NCBI GenBank assembly: GCA_030619435.1
Contig: JAUXBI010000038.1
Location: 1-9,926 of the forward strand
Length of the DNA: 9,926 nt
Reading direction: 5' to 3'
Origin: Syntrophaceae bacterium
Lineage (GTDB): Bacteria > Desulfobacterota > Syntrophia > Syntrophales > UBA2210
The notes below the pieces were generated by a model. The model searched no databases and had not been told where the DNA came from. It saw only the letters and a program-made list of their open reading frames with translations. Below, in pieces: positions 1 to 6,420 of the stretch (positions are counted from its first letter, which is position 1; every line of letters starts with the position of its first letter). Both the position numbers and the translations under genes were made by a program.

Positions 1-1574
1 TTAAGTTTACCCCTGGCAACTGTTACGGCCTGATCGGGGCGAACGGCGCCGGTAAATCTACCTTTCTTAAGATCCTGGCAGGTCAGCTTGAGCCTGATGG
101 GGGTGAGATTGTCAAGGGGTCGGGACAGCGCATCGCGATGCTCAACCAGGATCAGTTCGCCTTTGACGAGCACACCGTTTTCAATACCGTTATCATGGGC
201 CATAAGAAGCTCTACAAGATGATGGCCGAGCGTGAGGCCCTCTATTCCAAGGCTGATTTTACCGAGGAAGACGGCATCCGTTCCGGAGAACTGGAAACCA
301 GGTTCGGTGAAATGAACGGCTATGAGGCAGAGGCAGAAGCCGCGGTGCTGTTAAGCGGCCTTGGCATACCAGAAGAGATGCGTCAGAAAAGGATGAAGGA
401 ACTTGATGGCAACGATAAGGTGCGGGTGCTGCTGGCTCAGGCCCTGTTCGGCAACCCGGATATCCTGCTTTTGGACGAACCTACCAACCAGCTCGACCTG
501 AAGACCATTACTTGGCTGGATGGTTTTCTCTCCCGTTTCCAGAACACAGTAATTATCGTCTCCCATGACCGCTATTTCCTGAACCAGGTCTGTACTCATG
601 TTGCGGATATCGATTATGGAAAAATCAAGATCTATGCCGGCAACTATGACTTCTGGTATCAGGTCAGCCAGCTCCATTTTCACCAGAAGGAAACCGAAAA
701 CAAAAAGGCCAGGGCCAAGGCTGATGAGCTCAAGGAATTCATCCGGCGTTTCAGTTCCAACGCCTCCAAGGCCAAACAGGCTACTTCACGGAAGAAGCTG
801 CTTGAGAAGCTCACTCTCGAGAACATGCCAATTTCCTCCCGAAAATATCCCTACATCACCTTCAAACCTGAACGGCCCTGTGGTGACGTCATTCTGGAGA
901 TCAAAGGTCTTTCTAAGGCGATCGACGGGGTTTCCATGTTTGAAAATCTCACACTCACTGTCAATAAAGGCGACAAGATCGTCTTTGCCGGTGCTAACAG
1001 CCTTGCAAAAACTACCCTGTTCCAGATTCTGGCCGGGGAGCTTGAGCCGGACAAGGGCAGCTTCCGCTGGGGGGTGACCATCAGCAACGCCTATTTCCCG
1101 AAAGAGAATAATGCCTATTTCAATAATGAGGAGCTTGATCTTATCGGCTGGCTGCGCCAGTATGCACCTCTAAAGGAGGACGATAGTTTTGTCCGGGGGT
1201 TTTTGGGTAAAATGCTTTTTTCCGGAGAGGAGGCAATGAAAAAGACCTCTGTTCTCTCAGGTGGCGAGAGGGTACGCTGCATGCTCTCCAGGATGATGCT
1301 CTCCGGCGCCAATGCTCTTATTCTCGATGAGCCCACCAACCATTTAGACCTTGAATCAATCACGGCCTTGAATGACGGCCTGACAGCTTTTCCGGAGGTG
1401 GTGCTTTTTGCCTCCCATGACCATCAATTTGTGTCCACCGTGGCAAACAGGATTGTCGAAATTACTCCAAACGGCATCATCGATGTGATGAATGGCTTTG
1501 ACGAGTACCTGACAATGAAAGAAGCGGGTCTGTCCGGTGAGAACGATTATCCGGATATGCAGGCAGTCGGCTGA
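1..1574 (+). CDS. ABC-F family ATPase (two ABC domains), 5' end cut by window
   Basis: Soluble protein with two ATP-binding cassettes and no membrane segments, as in ABC-F proteins, which act on the ribosome as translation factors or antibiotic-protection proteins rather than as transporters. The reading frame is open from base 3, upstream of the first ATG at 138, so the true start lies left of the window; about 25 residues are probably missing. Visible in order: Walker A GANGAGKST (36-62), a degenerate signature ELDGNDKVRV (399-428), Walker B with LLLDEPTNQLDL, switch SHDRYF, a basic interdomain linker with SKAKQATSRKKLLEKL, a second Walker A GANSLAKTT (990-1016), signature LSGGERVRC, Walker B LILDEPTNHLDL and switch SHDHQF. 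The layout resembles E. coli YbiT more than Uup. The Q-linker-like basic segment is the part known to contact P-site tRNA in this family. Isoleucine is almost never coded by ATA here, unlike the pyr genes downstream. The family is certain; the physiological role is not. Confidence 0.93.
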   Translation, partial: KFTPGNCYGLIGANGAGKSTFLKILAGQLEPDGGEIVKGSGQRIAMLNQDQFAFDEHTVFNTVIMGHKKLYKMMAEREALYSKADFTEEDGIRSGELETRFGEMNGYEAEAEAAVLLSGLGIPEEMRQKRMKELDGNDKVRVLLAQALFGNPDILLLDEPTNQLDLKTITWLDGFLSRFQNTVIIVSHDRYFLNQVCTHVADIDYGKIKIYAGNYDFWYQVSQLHFHQKETENKKARAKADELKEFIRRFSSNASKAKQATSRKKLLEKLTLENMPISSRKYPYITFKPERPCGDVILEIKGLSKAIDGVSMFENLTLTVNKGDKIVFAGANSLAKTTLFQILAGELEPDKGSFRWGVTISNAYFPKENNAYFNNEELDLIGWLRQYAPLKEDDSFVRGFLGKMLFSGEEAMKKTSVLSGGERVRCMLSRMMLSGANALILDEPTNHLDLESITALNDGLTAFPEVVLFASHDHQFVSTVANRIVEITPNGIIDVMNGFDEYLTMKEAGLSGENDYPDMQAVG

Positions 1575-2446
1575 GTCTGAGTGGAGGGGGGATTTGTCAA
1601 ATACCGGCAAAGTCCTTCATATGATTCCGATGCGTCCAGATAGCCCTGGTCATAGGTGGCGTAGAGTTTGTTCTTGTTCCGTTCAATACGCCCCACGGGC
1701 AGTGCTGAGATGGGCCTGATGATGAAGACTTCAGATTGCTGTTCCAGCGCATCGATAAAATCCATCGTTTCATTGTACCTGATATATCTATTTGCAATGG
1801 CCTCGCATAAACCCGGAAACCGGGGGTAGCGCATTCGCGCGAATCCATTGAGTCGAGATTGCTTCTTCCGATAACCCTTCGGTTGTGTAAGGATGAGAAC
1901 ATTCTTTCGATTTCCGTCACTTATGCTCTTCCGGATCGGTATGGAATCGGAGAGCCCGCCATCCATCAGCATCTGTCCGTTATATTGAACCGGTTTCGAT
2001 ATAAAGGGCAAACAGGTGGATGCCTGGAATATTGAGAGGTAGTCCTCTCCGAGTTCGCTTTTATCAAAATAGAGCGGTTCGCCGGTTTTGCAGTTCGTAA
2101 CGACGGTGATACACTTTGTGTCGCTTTCCCTGAAAGTCTGATAATCGAAGGGGATCAGAGAATTGGGAATCGTATCAAAAATGAACTTCATGCCGAAAAG
2201 TTCGCCACCCGCCAACAGGCGGAGATAGCTGAGATAGCGGGAATCGTTAACAAACCCGATATTGACGATCCGGTTTCTTTCGGGCTGACGGGAAACATAG
2301 TTCGCCGCGTTACATGCCCCCATGGAAACGCCGATCACGTAGGGAAGGAAGAGTCCCTGATCCATAAAGAAGCGAAGAGCGCCCGAGGTATAAACTCCTC
2401 TGAGGCCTCCGCCTTCAAGAATAAGTGCGCTGTTTTTTAAATTCAT
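1547..2446 (-). CDS. Patatin-like phospholipase / lipid acyl hydrolase
   Basis: A 299-residue cytoplasmic-type serine hydrolase of the patatin family, expected to cleave acyl esters of phospholipids or other lipids. The catalytic features are all present: oxyanion-hole loop GGGLRG (residues 12-17), nucleophile elbow GVSMG with Ser41, and the dyad aspartate in MDGGLSD (Asp162). No signal peptide or membrane helix is seen. It resembles the E. coli YjjU group of patatins by its N-terminal wording (ALILEGGGLRGVYTSGAL), but is somewhat shorter than YjjU. The ATG at 2446 puts the oxyanion loop at the usual distance from the start; the ribosome site is weak (GGGA about ten bases upstream). A strong candidate promoter lies at 2514-2544. 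The last nine codons run antisense to the end of the ABC-F gene, and the C-terminal tail (NPPSTQTQPTACISG) looks non-conserved. Substrate is unknown. Confidence 0.9.
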   Translation of the reverse strand: MNLKNSALILEGGGLRGVYTSGALRFFMDQGLFLPYVIGVSMGACNAANYVSRQPERNRIVNIGFVNDSRYLSYLRLLAGGELFGMKFIFDTIPNSLIPFDYQTFRESDTKCITVVTNCKTGEPLYFDKSELGEDYLSIFQASTCLPFISKPVQYNGQMLMDGGLSDSIPIRKSISDGNRKNVLILTQPKGYRKKQSRLNGFARMRYPRFPGLCEAIANRYIRYNETMDFIDALEQQSEVFIIRPISALPVGRIERNKNKLYATYDQGYLDASESYEGLCRYLTNPPSTQTQPTACISG

Positions 2447-2513
2447 AGAACAACAATCCCATCTTTATTCGTAACACTCTGCCGGCTTGATCGGGGATAG
2501 CGTGAATCAGGTG

Positions 2514-2544
2514 ATTATATATCCGTGGAGAATCTTTTTGTCAA
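2514..2544 (-). promoter_or_regulatory. Sigma70-type promoter for the patatin gene
   Basis: Read on the minus strand, a perfect TTGACA (plus 2539-2544) is followed after 17 bases by TATATA (plus 2516-2521), or after 19 bases by a perfect TATAAT (plus 2514-2519). This would start transcription near 2507, giving a leader of about 60 bases before the ATG at 2446. Seen in sequence; activity is inferred. Confidence 0.65.
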
Positions 2545-2575
2545 TCAGTGCCCGACCGGCTGCCGTGATAACAAA

Positions 2576-2604
2576 TTGACCTTTCATGTAGAGCAGTGTA
2601 TGAA
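2576..2604 (+). promoter_or_regulatory. Candidate promoter for the 94-residue unknown gene
   Basis: TTGACC (2576-2581), 17 bases, then TATGAA (2599-2604): five of six and four of six matches to sigma70 boxes at ideal spacing. Transcription would begin near 2611. That is downstream of the possible GTG start at 2596, so it favours the ATG at 2680 as the start of the gene. Confidence 0.5.
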
Positions 2605-2662
2605 TACTCGGGTCTGGCCGGGCTCGCAGTGTCCGGTTTTTGTACCTGTAAAACGTTTGTGT

Positions 2663-2670
2663 GGGGAGGG
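2663..2670 (+). promoter_or_regulatory. Ribosome binding site that decides the start at 2680
   Basis: GGGGAGGG lies about nine bases before the ATG at 2680. No comparable site precedes the in-frame GTG at 2596, so the shorter protein is chosen. Confidence 0.65.
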
Positions 2671-2679
2671 AAGACACGG

Positions 2680-2964
2680 ATGTGGTTAGTGAGTATTGAG
2701 AAGCTGGGAGAAAAGATATACGGGTGCATAGATGACGGGGTCAACTACCGCATATTCTCAATTGATCCGGACAGTTCCATGGATTGTGAAAAGAGTTACC
2801 ATAAGGGTAATTACAATGATTATGGTCACTTTGTGCTCTCTTACGCGGGAATAGACCCTGGCACATCTTTTCTTGAAGAACCGGTGGAAGTAAACGCAGT
2901 CGATATGGAAAGCCTGACCTATGAATTTATGCTGGAGCTATGGAAGAGCATATGGGAAGGGTAG
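2680..2964 (+). CDS. Small protein of unknown function (94 residues)
   Basis: I do not recognise this protein. It starts MWLVSIEKLGEKIYG and ends LELWKSIWEG; it is acidic and rich in aromatic residues (three Trp, several Tyr and Phe), has two cysteines (residues 16 and 36), and has no signal peptide or membrane segment. The look is of a small soluble alpha/beta protein. The open frame extends to a GTG at 2596, but the strong GGGGAGGG before 2680 and a candidate promoter whose start point falls near 2611 favour the ATG at 2680. The stop is only seven bases from the tail-to-tail stop of the NUDIX gene. A good ribosome site, a plausible promoter and tight packing support a real gene; function cannot be assigned. 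Confidence 0.7.
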   Translation: MWLVSIEKLGEKIYGCIDDGVNYRIFSIDPDSSMDCEKSYHKGNYNDYGHFVLSYAGIDPGTSFLEEPVEVNAVDMESLTYEFMLELWKSIWEG

Positions 2965-2971
2965 GGGTGAT

Positions 2972-3436
2972 CTAAATGCGTTTTCCCTTGTTCCTGGTCA
3001 TGCGAAAATAGTCTGAGAGTATTTCCCTGTGGTCAAACATGATAGAACCGGGCAGGGTGCCCTCCGTAAAGATTCCTATGTCCGTGGCATCATCCGCGGC
3101 CCTTGGGGTTCCGCGTCCCCCGGCTGTGAAGACAGTGGATATGGTATGCTGGCGCGGGTCTCTGTCAGGTTTTGAGTATGTGTGCAACTGGCCGGTAAGC
3201 ATCACATCAAGGGAGGTTTCTTCCCTTGCTTCCCTGATAGCCGCATCCTCCAGAGATTCTCCATAATCGACAAAGCCGCCGGGGATTGCCCAGCCGATGG
3301 GTTCATTTTTCCTCATTATCAGGATAATGCCCCCTCCCTCGACCTCAATAATGATATCGACGGTGGGCGTTGGATTATGATAGAATTCCAGTTCCATGCC
3401 GCAGTTCGGGCAGATTTTTTTTGTTTTTGTGTTCAT
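2972..3436 (-). CDS. NUDIX hydrolase with shortened zinc-ribbon N-terminus
   Basis: A 154-residue NUDIX enzyme, expected to hydrolyse a nucleoside diphosphate linked to another group, such as ADP-ribose, NADH or a modified nucleotide. The NUDIX box runs from Gly54: G-x5-E60, then R68-E69-A-R-E72-E73-T-S75-L. The metal-binding glutamates Glu72 and Glu73 are present, but the glycine of the usual EExGU is Ser75. The N-terminus has one CPNCG knuckle (Cys9, Cys12) followed directly by the [11 protein letters not shown] strand; the second CxxC pair seen in NudC-like zinc ribbons is missing. The start at 3436 places the CPNC motif close to the N-terminus; no clear Shine-Dalgarno is visible. A candidate promoter at 3474-3503 gives a leader of about 30 bases. 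The exact substrate cannot be read from sequence; ADP-ribose pyrophosphatase-like activity is a guess. Confidence 0.9.
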   Translation of the reverse strand: MNTKTKKICPNCGMELEFYHNPTPTVDIIIEVEGGGIILIMRKNEPIGWAIPGGFVDYGESLEDAAIREAREETSLDVMLTGQLHTYSKPDRDPRQHTISTVFTAGGRGTPRAADDATDIGIFTEGTLPGSIMFDHREILSDYFRMTRNKGKRI

Positions 3437-3473
3437 TGTAAGCTATTGTCCATTGTCCGGATGTGATTTTGAA

Positions 3474-3503
3474 AATATAGATTGAAGTATGATGGCATGT
3501 CAA
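3474..3503 (-). promoter_or_regulatory. Sigma70-type promoter for the NUDIX gene
   Basis: On the minus strand, perfect TTGACA (plus 3498-3503), 18 bases, then TATATT (plus 3474-3479, five of six). Transcription would start near 3467. The -35 box forms the left arm of the inverted repeat at 3498-3521. Confidence 0.6.
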
Positions 3504-3521
3504 GGATGGATTTCCTTGACA
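3498..3521. repeat. Perfect 9-bp inverted repeat holding two -35 boxes
   Basis: TGTCAAGGA (3498-3506) and TCCTTGACA (3513-3521) are exact reverse complements separated by TGGATT. Each arm contains TTGACA on the strand pointing away from the centre, so the two divergent promoters share this palindrome. There is no T-run, so it is not an intrinsic terminator. It may also be a regulator binding site. Confidence 0.75.
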
Positions 3522-3544
3522 ATAGCAGGTTATTTATTTACTGT
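3516..3544 (+). promoter_or_regulatory. Candidate promoter for the PTS EIIA gene
   Basis: Perfect TTGACA at 3516-3521, in the right arm of the inverted repeat. The -10 is poor: TACTGT after 17 bases (3539-3544) or TTTACT after 15 (3537-3542). This side looks weaker than the NUDIX side and could need an activator. Inferred from sequence only. Confidence 0.4.
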
Positions 3545-3582
3545 TCGTCCGGAAATGAGAATCAAGCTGTTTTGGGGGAAAA

Positions 3583-3993
3583 ATGATAGGTGTTCTGATT
3601 ATAACTCACGGTAACCTCGGGTTTGAACTGATAAAGGCTGCCGAGATGATAAGGGGTAACATGGAGGGAGTAGTCCCCATTTCGGTGGACGCGACAAAAG
3701 CCGTGGAAGATGTCAAAAAGGAGATCACGGTTGCCATAAAAAAAGCTGACTCGGGATCCGGTGTGCTCATTATGACGGATCTGTTCGGCGGCACACCTTC
3801 AAACATCTCCCTGTCGTTTTTGAAAGAGGGAAAGGTGGAGGTAATTACCGGTGTAAATCTTCCCATGCTACTCAAGATACCGGATATGAGGAGAAAGAAG
3901 AAGCTTGTCGAATCCGCCGATCTTATAAAGGATTACGGTAGAAAAAACATCTATCTTGCCAGTGAGCTATTAAACAGAAAGGCTGGCGATTGA
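3583..3993 (+). CDS. PTS mannose-family EIIA domain protein (stand-alone)
   Basis: A 136-residue single-domain EIIA of the mannose/sorbose PTS family. Such proteins accept a phosphoryl group from HPr on a histidine and pass it to EIIB. The N-terminal strand MIGVLIITHG carries the active-site histidine (His9, equivalent to His10 of E. coli ManX), and MTDLFGGTPSN carries the supporting aspartate (Asp66, equivalent to Asp67). The length fits a bare EIIA domain; the fused EIIB domain of ManX is absent. The start has a good ribosome site (GGGGGA five bases upstream). No EIIB, EIIC, EIID, HPr or enzyme I gene is in the window, so a regulatory rather than sugar-transport role is possible. It is separated by 128 bases from the rimI gene, so it may or may not share that transcript. 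Confidence 0.92.
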   Translation: MIGVLIITHGNLGFELIKAAEMIRGNMEGVVPISVDATKAVEDVKKEITVAIKKADSGSGVLIMTDLFGGTPSNISLSFLKEGKVEVITGVNLPMLLKIPDMRRKKKLVESADLIKDYGRKNIYLASELLNRKAGD

Positions 3994-4121
3994 TCCGCGG
4001 TGTCTTCTATCAATGAAATTTTCTTTTCCGAAGATCCTTTCATGCAGCCGCTTCTTCATTTCCGTTCCCGGTATTCGCGGGTTTTCTTCTCTTCGCCACT
4101 CCGATTATGAAGATTCTTTAA

Positions 4122-4592
4122 ATGGAAGATAAAAGTATAGTAGATACGGCTGTAGATATTGAAACGCGCGATATGATAGTGGATGATATGGAGGATGTCC
4201 TGTCGATTGAGCGCGCCTCCTTTCCCACGCCTTGGTCAGAGGGCATGTTTCTGGAGGAGATGAAGCATCCATTCTGCCATGATCTTGTGGGACTTGTAGA
4301 GGGGCAAATTGTCGGTTATATAAGTTTCGCGATAGTTTACGACGAAATCCACCTCAGGAATCTCGCCGTACATAAAGACTGGAAGAGGCGCAGTATAGCT
4401 TCGAAGCTTCTTTCAGGGATGATAAACATTTCCTCCGGCAGAGGCGCCAGCTATGGTGTCCTGGAGGTGAGAAGATCGAACGAGGCCGCATTAGGGTTAT
4501 ACAAAAAATTTGGCTTTGTGGTAAAAGGGACAAGGCCATTTTACTACACCGATACAGGTGAGGCTGCTCTTATAATGTGGGCGGACTTCTAA
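4122..4592 (+). CDS. rimI: RimI-like GNAT N-acetyltransferase
   Basis: A 156-residue GNAT-fold protein that matches RimI, which acetylates the N-terminal alanine of ribosomal protein S18 (some relatives acetylate other N-termini). Seen: strand 1 with IETRDMIVDDMEDVLSIE, the RimI-type substrate loop ERASFPTPWSEGMFLEEM (residues 30-47), the acetyl-CoA strand IHLRNLAVHKDW, LEVRRSNEAALGLYKKFGF, and the C-terminal YYTDTGEAALIMWADF. Glu115 and Tyr127 sit twelve residues apart, like the catalytic Glu103 and Tyr115 of Salmonella RimI. The acetyl-CoA loop reads RRSIAS (residues 89-94) instead of the usual RRGxGS/A. The ATG at 4122 lacks a strong ribosome site and gives about ten extra N-terminal residues; ATG at 4173 would cut into strand 1. 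It lies ten bases before pyrK, so the two are likely co-transcribed. Confidence 0.88.
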   Translation: MEDKSIVDTAVDIETRDMIVDDMEDVLSIERASFPTPWSEGMFLEEMKHPFCHDLVGLVEGQIVGYISFAIVYDEIHLRNLAVHKDWKRRSIASKLLSGMINISSGRGASYGVLEVRRSNEAALGLYKKFGFVVKGTRPFYYTDTGEAALIMWADF

Positions 4593-4602
4593 TTAGGAAA
4601 TT

Positions 4603-5424
4603 ATGAAACCTTATATCTCCGCAACAGTCTTTTCTCAAAGGGAAACAGTCGGAGGACATTTTCTGGTGGTTCTGAAGGTGTCCGATTCCTTCAGAGAATC
4701 TCTTCCGGGGCAATTTGTCATGGTGAGAATGAAAAGCTGTGATCAGCCCTTTCTTTCCAGACCATTCAGCATCTATTCGGTATACTCCCACGGTAAAAAT
4801 ACGTTTTTGGAGATCCTGTACAAGGTTGTGGGGAAGGGGACGGAGGCCTTTTCCAGGCTGAGAGAGGGCGATATCCTGAACATACTGGGGCCGCTTGGGA
4901 AGGGATTTGATATCCCTTCGGAATGCGATAAAATAGTGCTGATAGCCGGCGGAGTCGGTATAGCGCCCCTGTCATTTCTGGCGGAGCGTTGCGAGAGAGA
5001 CATTAACGGTGCGGAAATAGTCTGCTACATTGGAGCGGGAAGTCTGGAAGCGCTTGTGAGTCTGGACAGGATTGAAGGGATATGCTCTGTTGTGAAGATA
5101 AGTACAGATGATGGAAGCTGGGGACATGCCGGTTCGGTAACAGAGCTCTTCAGACGCGACATGGAACTCTACATGGACAATGATTCCCGGATATACTCCT
5201 GCGGTCCTAATCCAATGCTCAGAAGCCTGAACAAATTATTGAAGGGTCGGCCGGTTGCCTGCCAGGTTTCTCTTGAAGAACGTATGGCATGCGGTATCGG
5301 GGCTTGCCTCGGGTGTGTTGTGAAGATAAAATCCGGTGATGTGGGCGGCGGCCTGGTAAGAGTCTGCAAAGAAGGGCCAGTGTTTGATATCAGCAGTGTA
5401 GACTACAGTGAACATAACGGATAG
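4603..5424 (+). CDS. pyrK: Dihydroorotate dehydrogenase B, electron transfer subunit
   Basis: A 273-residue iron-sulfur flavoprotein that carries electrons from PyrD to NAD+ in pyrimidine synthesis. Seen in order: an N-terminal ferredoxin-reductase beta-barrel with the FAD motif RPFSIY (residues 53-58) and KVVGKGT, the NAD-binding loop GGVGIAPL (116-123), the CGPNPML segment (from Cys200), and a C-terminal [2Fe-2S] site with Cys230, Cys235, Cys238 and Cys255 ([10 protein letters not shown] ... VC). All cluster ligands are present and the length suits the family. The ATG at 4603 follows the rimI stop by ten bases with AGGAAA in front. It is followed four bases after its stop by pyrD, the functional partner, which makes the PyrK assignment firm over related ferredoxin-NADP reductases. 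Confidence 0.95.
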   Translation: MKPYISATVFSQRETVGGHFLVVLKVSDSFRESLPGQFVMVRMKSCDQPFLSRPFSIYSVYSHGKNTFLEILYKVVGKGTEAFSRLREGDILNILGPLGKGFDIPSECDKIVLIAGGVGIAPLSFLAERCERDINGAEIVCYIGAGSLEALVSLDRIEGICSVVKISTDDGSWGHAGSVTELFRRDMELYMDNDSRIYSCGPNPMLRSLNKLLKGRPVACQVSLEERMACGIGACLGCVVKIKSGDVGGGLVRVCKEGPVFDISSVDYSEHNG

Positions 5425-5428
5425 TGAC

Positions 5429-6343
5429 ATGAAATTGAAAATGGGTGTTGATATAGGAGGACTGGCGCTGAAAAACCCGGTTATGACTGCGTCGGGTACA
5501 TTTGGCTATGGTGAGGAATATTCCGATTATCTTGATCTTAATCGTCTGGGCGCTGTTATTGTCAAGGGATTATCCCTCAAGCCGAGAGATGGAAATCCGC
5601 CACCTAGGATTATGGAAACAGCCTCCGGAATGCTCAACGCCGTCGGTCTTCAGAATGTAGGTGTAAGAGCATTCATTGATGACAAACTGCCCCGGCTTCG
5701 CAGGATTGATTCAGCGGTAGTAGCGAATATATTTGGCGAAACCATCGAGGATTACGCGAATGTCGCGGAAATTCTCAACGATGCCGAGGGTGTGGACGCG
5801 CTTGAGGTAAACATATCCTGTCCCAATGTCAAGAGGGGAGGGGTCGCTTTCGGCTCCGATCCGGTCCTTGCCGGAGAGGTTACGAGGGCCGTGAAGAACG
5901 TCTCCCGTCTTCCCGTTATTGTGAAGCTTACCCCGAATGTAACAGATATAACAGAGATTGCGAGAGCGACTGAAGCCGCCGGCGCTGACGCTCTTTCTCT
6001 CATCAACACGATTACAGGGATGTCGGTAGATATAGAGAAGAAGGTGCCTCATCTGGAAAATGTTACAGGCGGCCTGTCCGGCCCGGCGATAAAACCGGTT
6101 GCGCTGCGGATGGTGTGGGAAGTGGTGAATACGGTTTCCATACCGGTTATAGGTGTAGGCGGGATAATGAACGCCCGAGACGCTCTCGAATTTCTCATTG
6201 TGGGTGCAAAAGCAGTCCAGGTGGGAACGGCGAATTTCATCAACCCTGGCGTAACTGTCGATATCATTGATGATATGAGAAAATACATGTCGGAAAAAGG
6301 CATCAATGACATAAACAATCTGATAGGGACGCTCGAAGTATAG
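5429..6343 (+). CDS. pyrD: Dihydroorotate dehydrogenase class 1B, catalytic subunit
   Basis: FMN enzyme oxidising dihydroorotate to orotate, the fourth step of UMP synthesis; the class 1B form works as a PyrD2-PyrK2 complex and uses NAD+. Seen with the start used here (304 residues): [13 protein letters not shown] near the N-terminus, [21 protein letters not shown] with catalytic Cys131 (class 1 enzymes use cysteine, class 2 serine), [10 protein letters not shown], and the FMN-phosphate loops [11 protein letters not shown] and VQVGTANF. The frame is also open from a GTG at 5408 inside pyrK, but the ATG at 5429 gives the usual short N-terminus and follows the pyrK stop by four bases, which suits coupled translation. 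No membrane or quinone-type N-terminal extension is present, as expected for class 1B. Confidence 0.95.
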   Translation: MKLKMGVDIGGLALKNPVMTASGTFGYGEEYSDYLDLNRLGAVIVKGLSLKPRDGNPPPRIMETASGMLNAVGLQNVGVRAFIDDKLPRLRRIDSAVVANIFGETIEDYANVAEILNDAEGVDALEVNISCPNVKRGGVAFGSDPVLAGEVTRAVKNVSRLPVIVKLTPNVTDITEIARATEAAGADALSLINTITGMSVDIEKKVPHLENVTGGLSGPAIKPVALRMVWEVVNTVSIPVIGVGGIMNARDALEFLIVGAKAVQVGTANFINPGVTVDIIDDMRKYMSEKGINDINNLIGTLEV

Positions 6344-6420
6344 CAATTACCTGTTTTCCATCCGGAAAGGCCCCCCTTTTTTACAATTGAGAGCGAAAAA
6401 ATAGAACCGGAGTTATAACA

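Noticed and set aside
598..1077. Open frame of 159 codons inside the ABC-F gene in another plus-strand frame
   Set aside because: Its translation is Arg/Ser/Pro-rich without motifs, whereas the ABC-F frame is continuous through both cassettes.
3445..3458. Tandem ATTGTCC x2 in the NUDIX leader
   Set aside because: Two 7-base copies can arise by chance, and they do not overlap the promoter boxes; no supporting third copy was found.
4067..4081. CCCG/CGGG hairpin followed by TTTTCTTCT between the PTS EIIA and rimI genes
   Set aside because: Four base pairs with a seven-base loop and an interrupted T-run is too weak to support a terminator. The surrounding 3994-4121 is pyrimidine-rich, with nothing else that I can identify.
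4173..4592. Alternative rimI start at ATG 4173
   Set aside because: It would remove part of the first beta-strand (IETRDM) that lines up with other RimI proteins.
5711..6346. Long open frame of 211 codons antisense to pyrD
   Set aside because: pyrD has all family motifs on the plus strand; the antisense translation has low-complexity, Arg/His-rich wording typical of a shadow frame.
6366..6379. Possible terminator after pyrD: AAAGG, CCCC loop, CCTTT, then more T
   Set aside because: The stem is only five base pairs (seven with G-U pairs) and uses up the T-run itself. It may slow transcription, but I would not call a terminator, so pyrD and lpd could still share a transcript.
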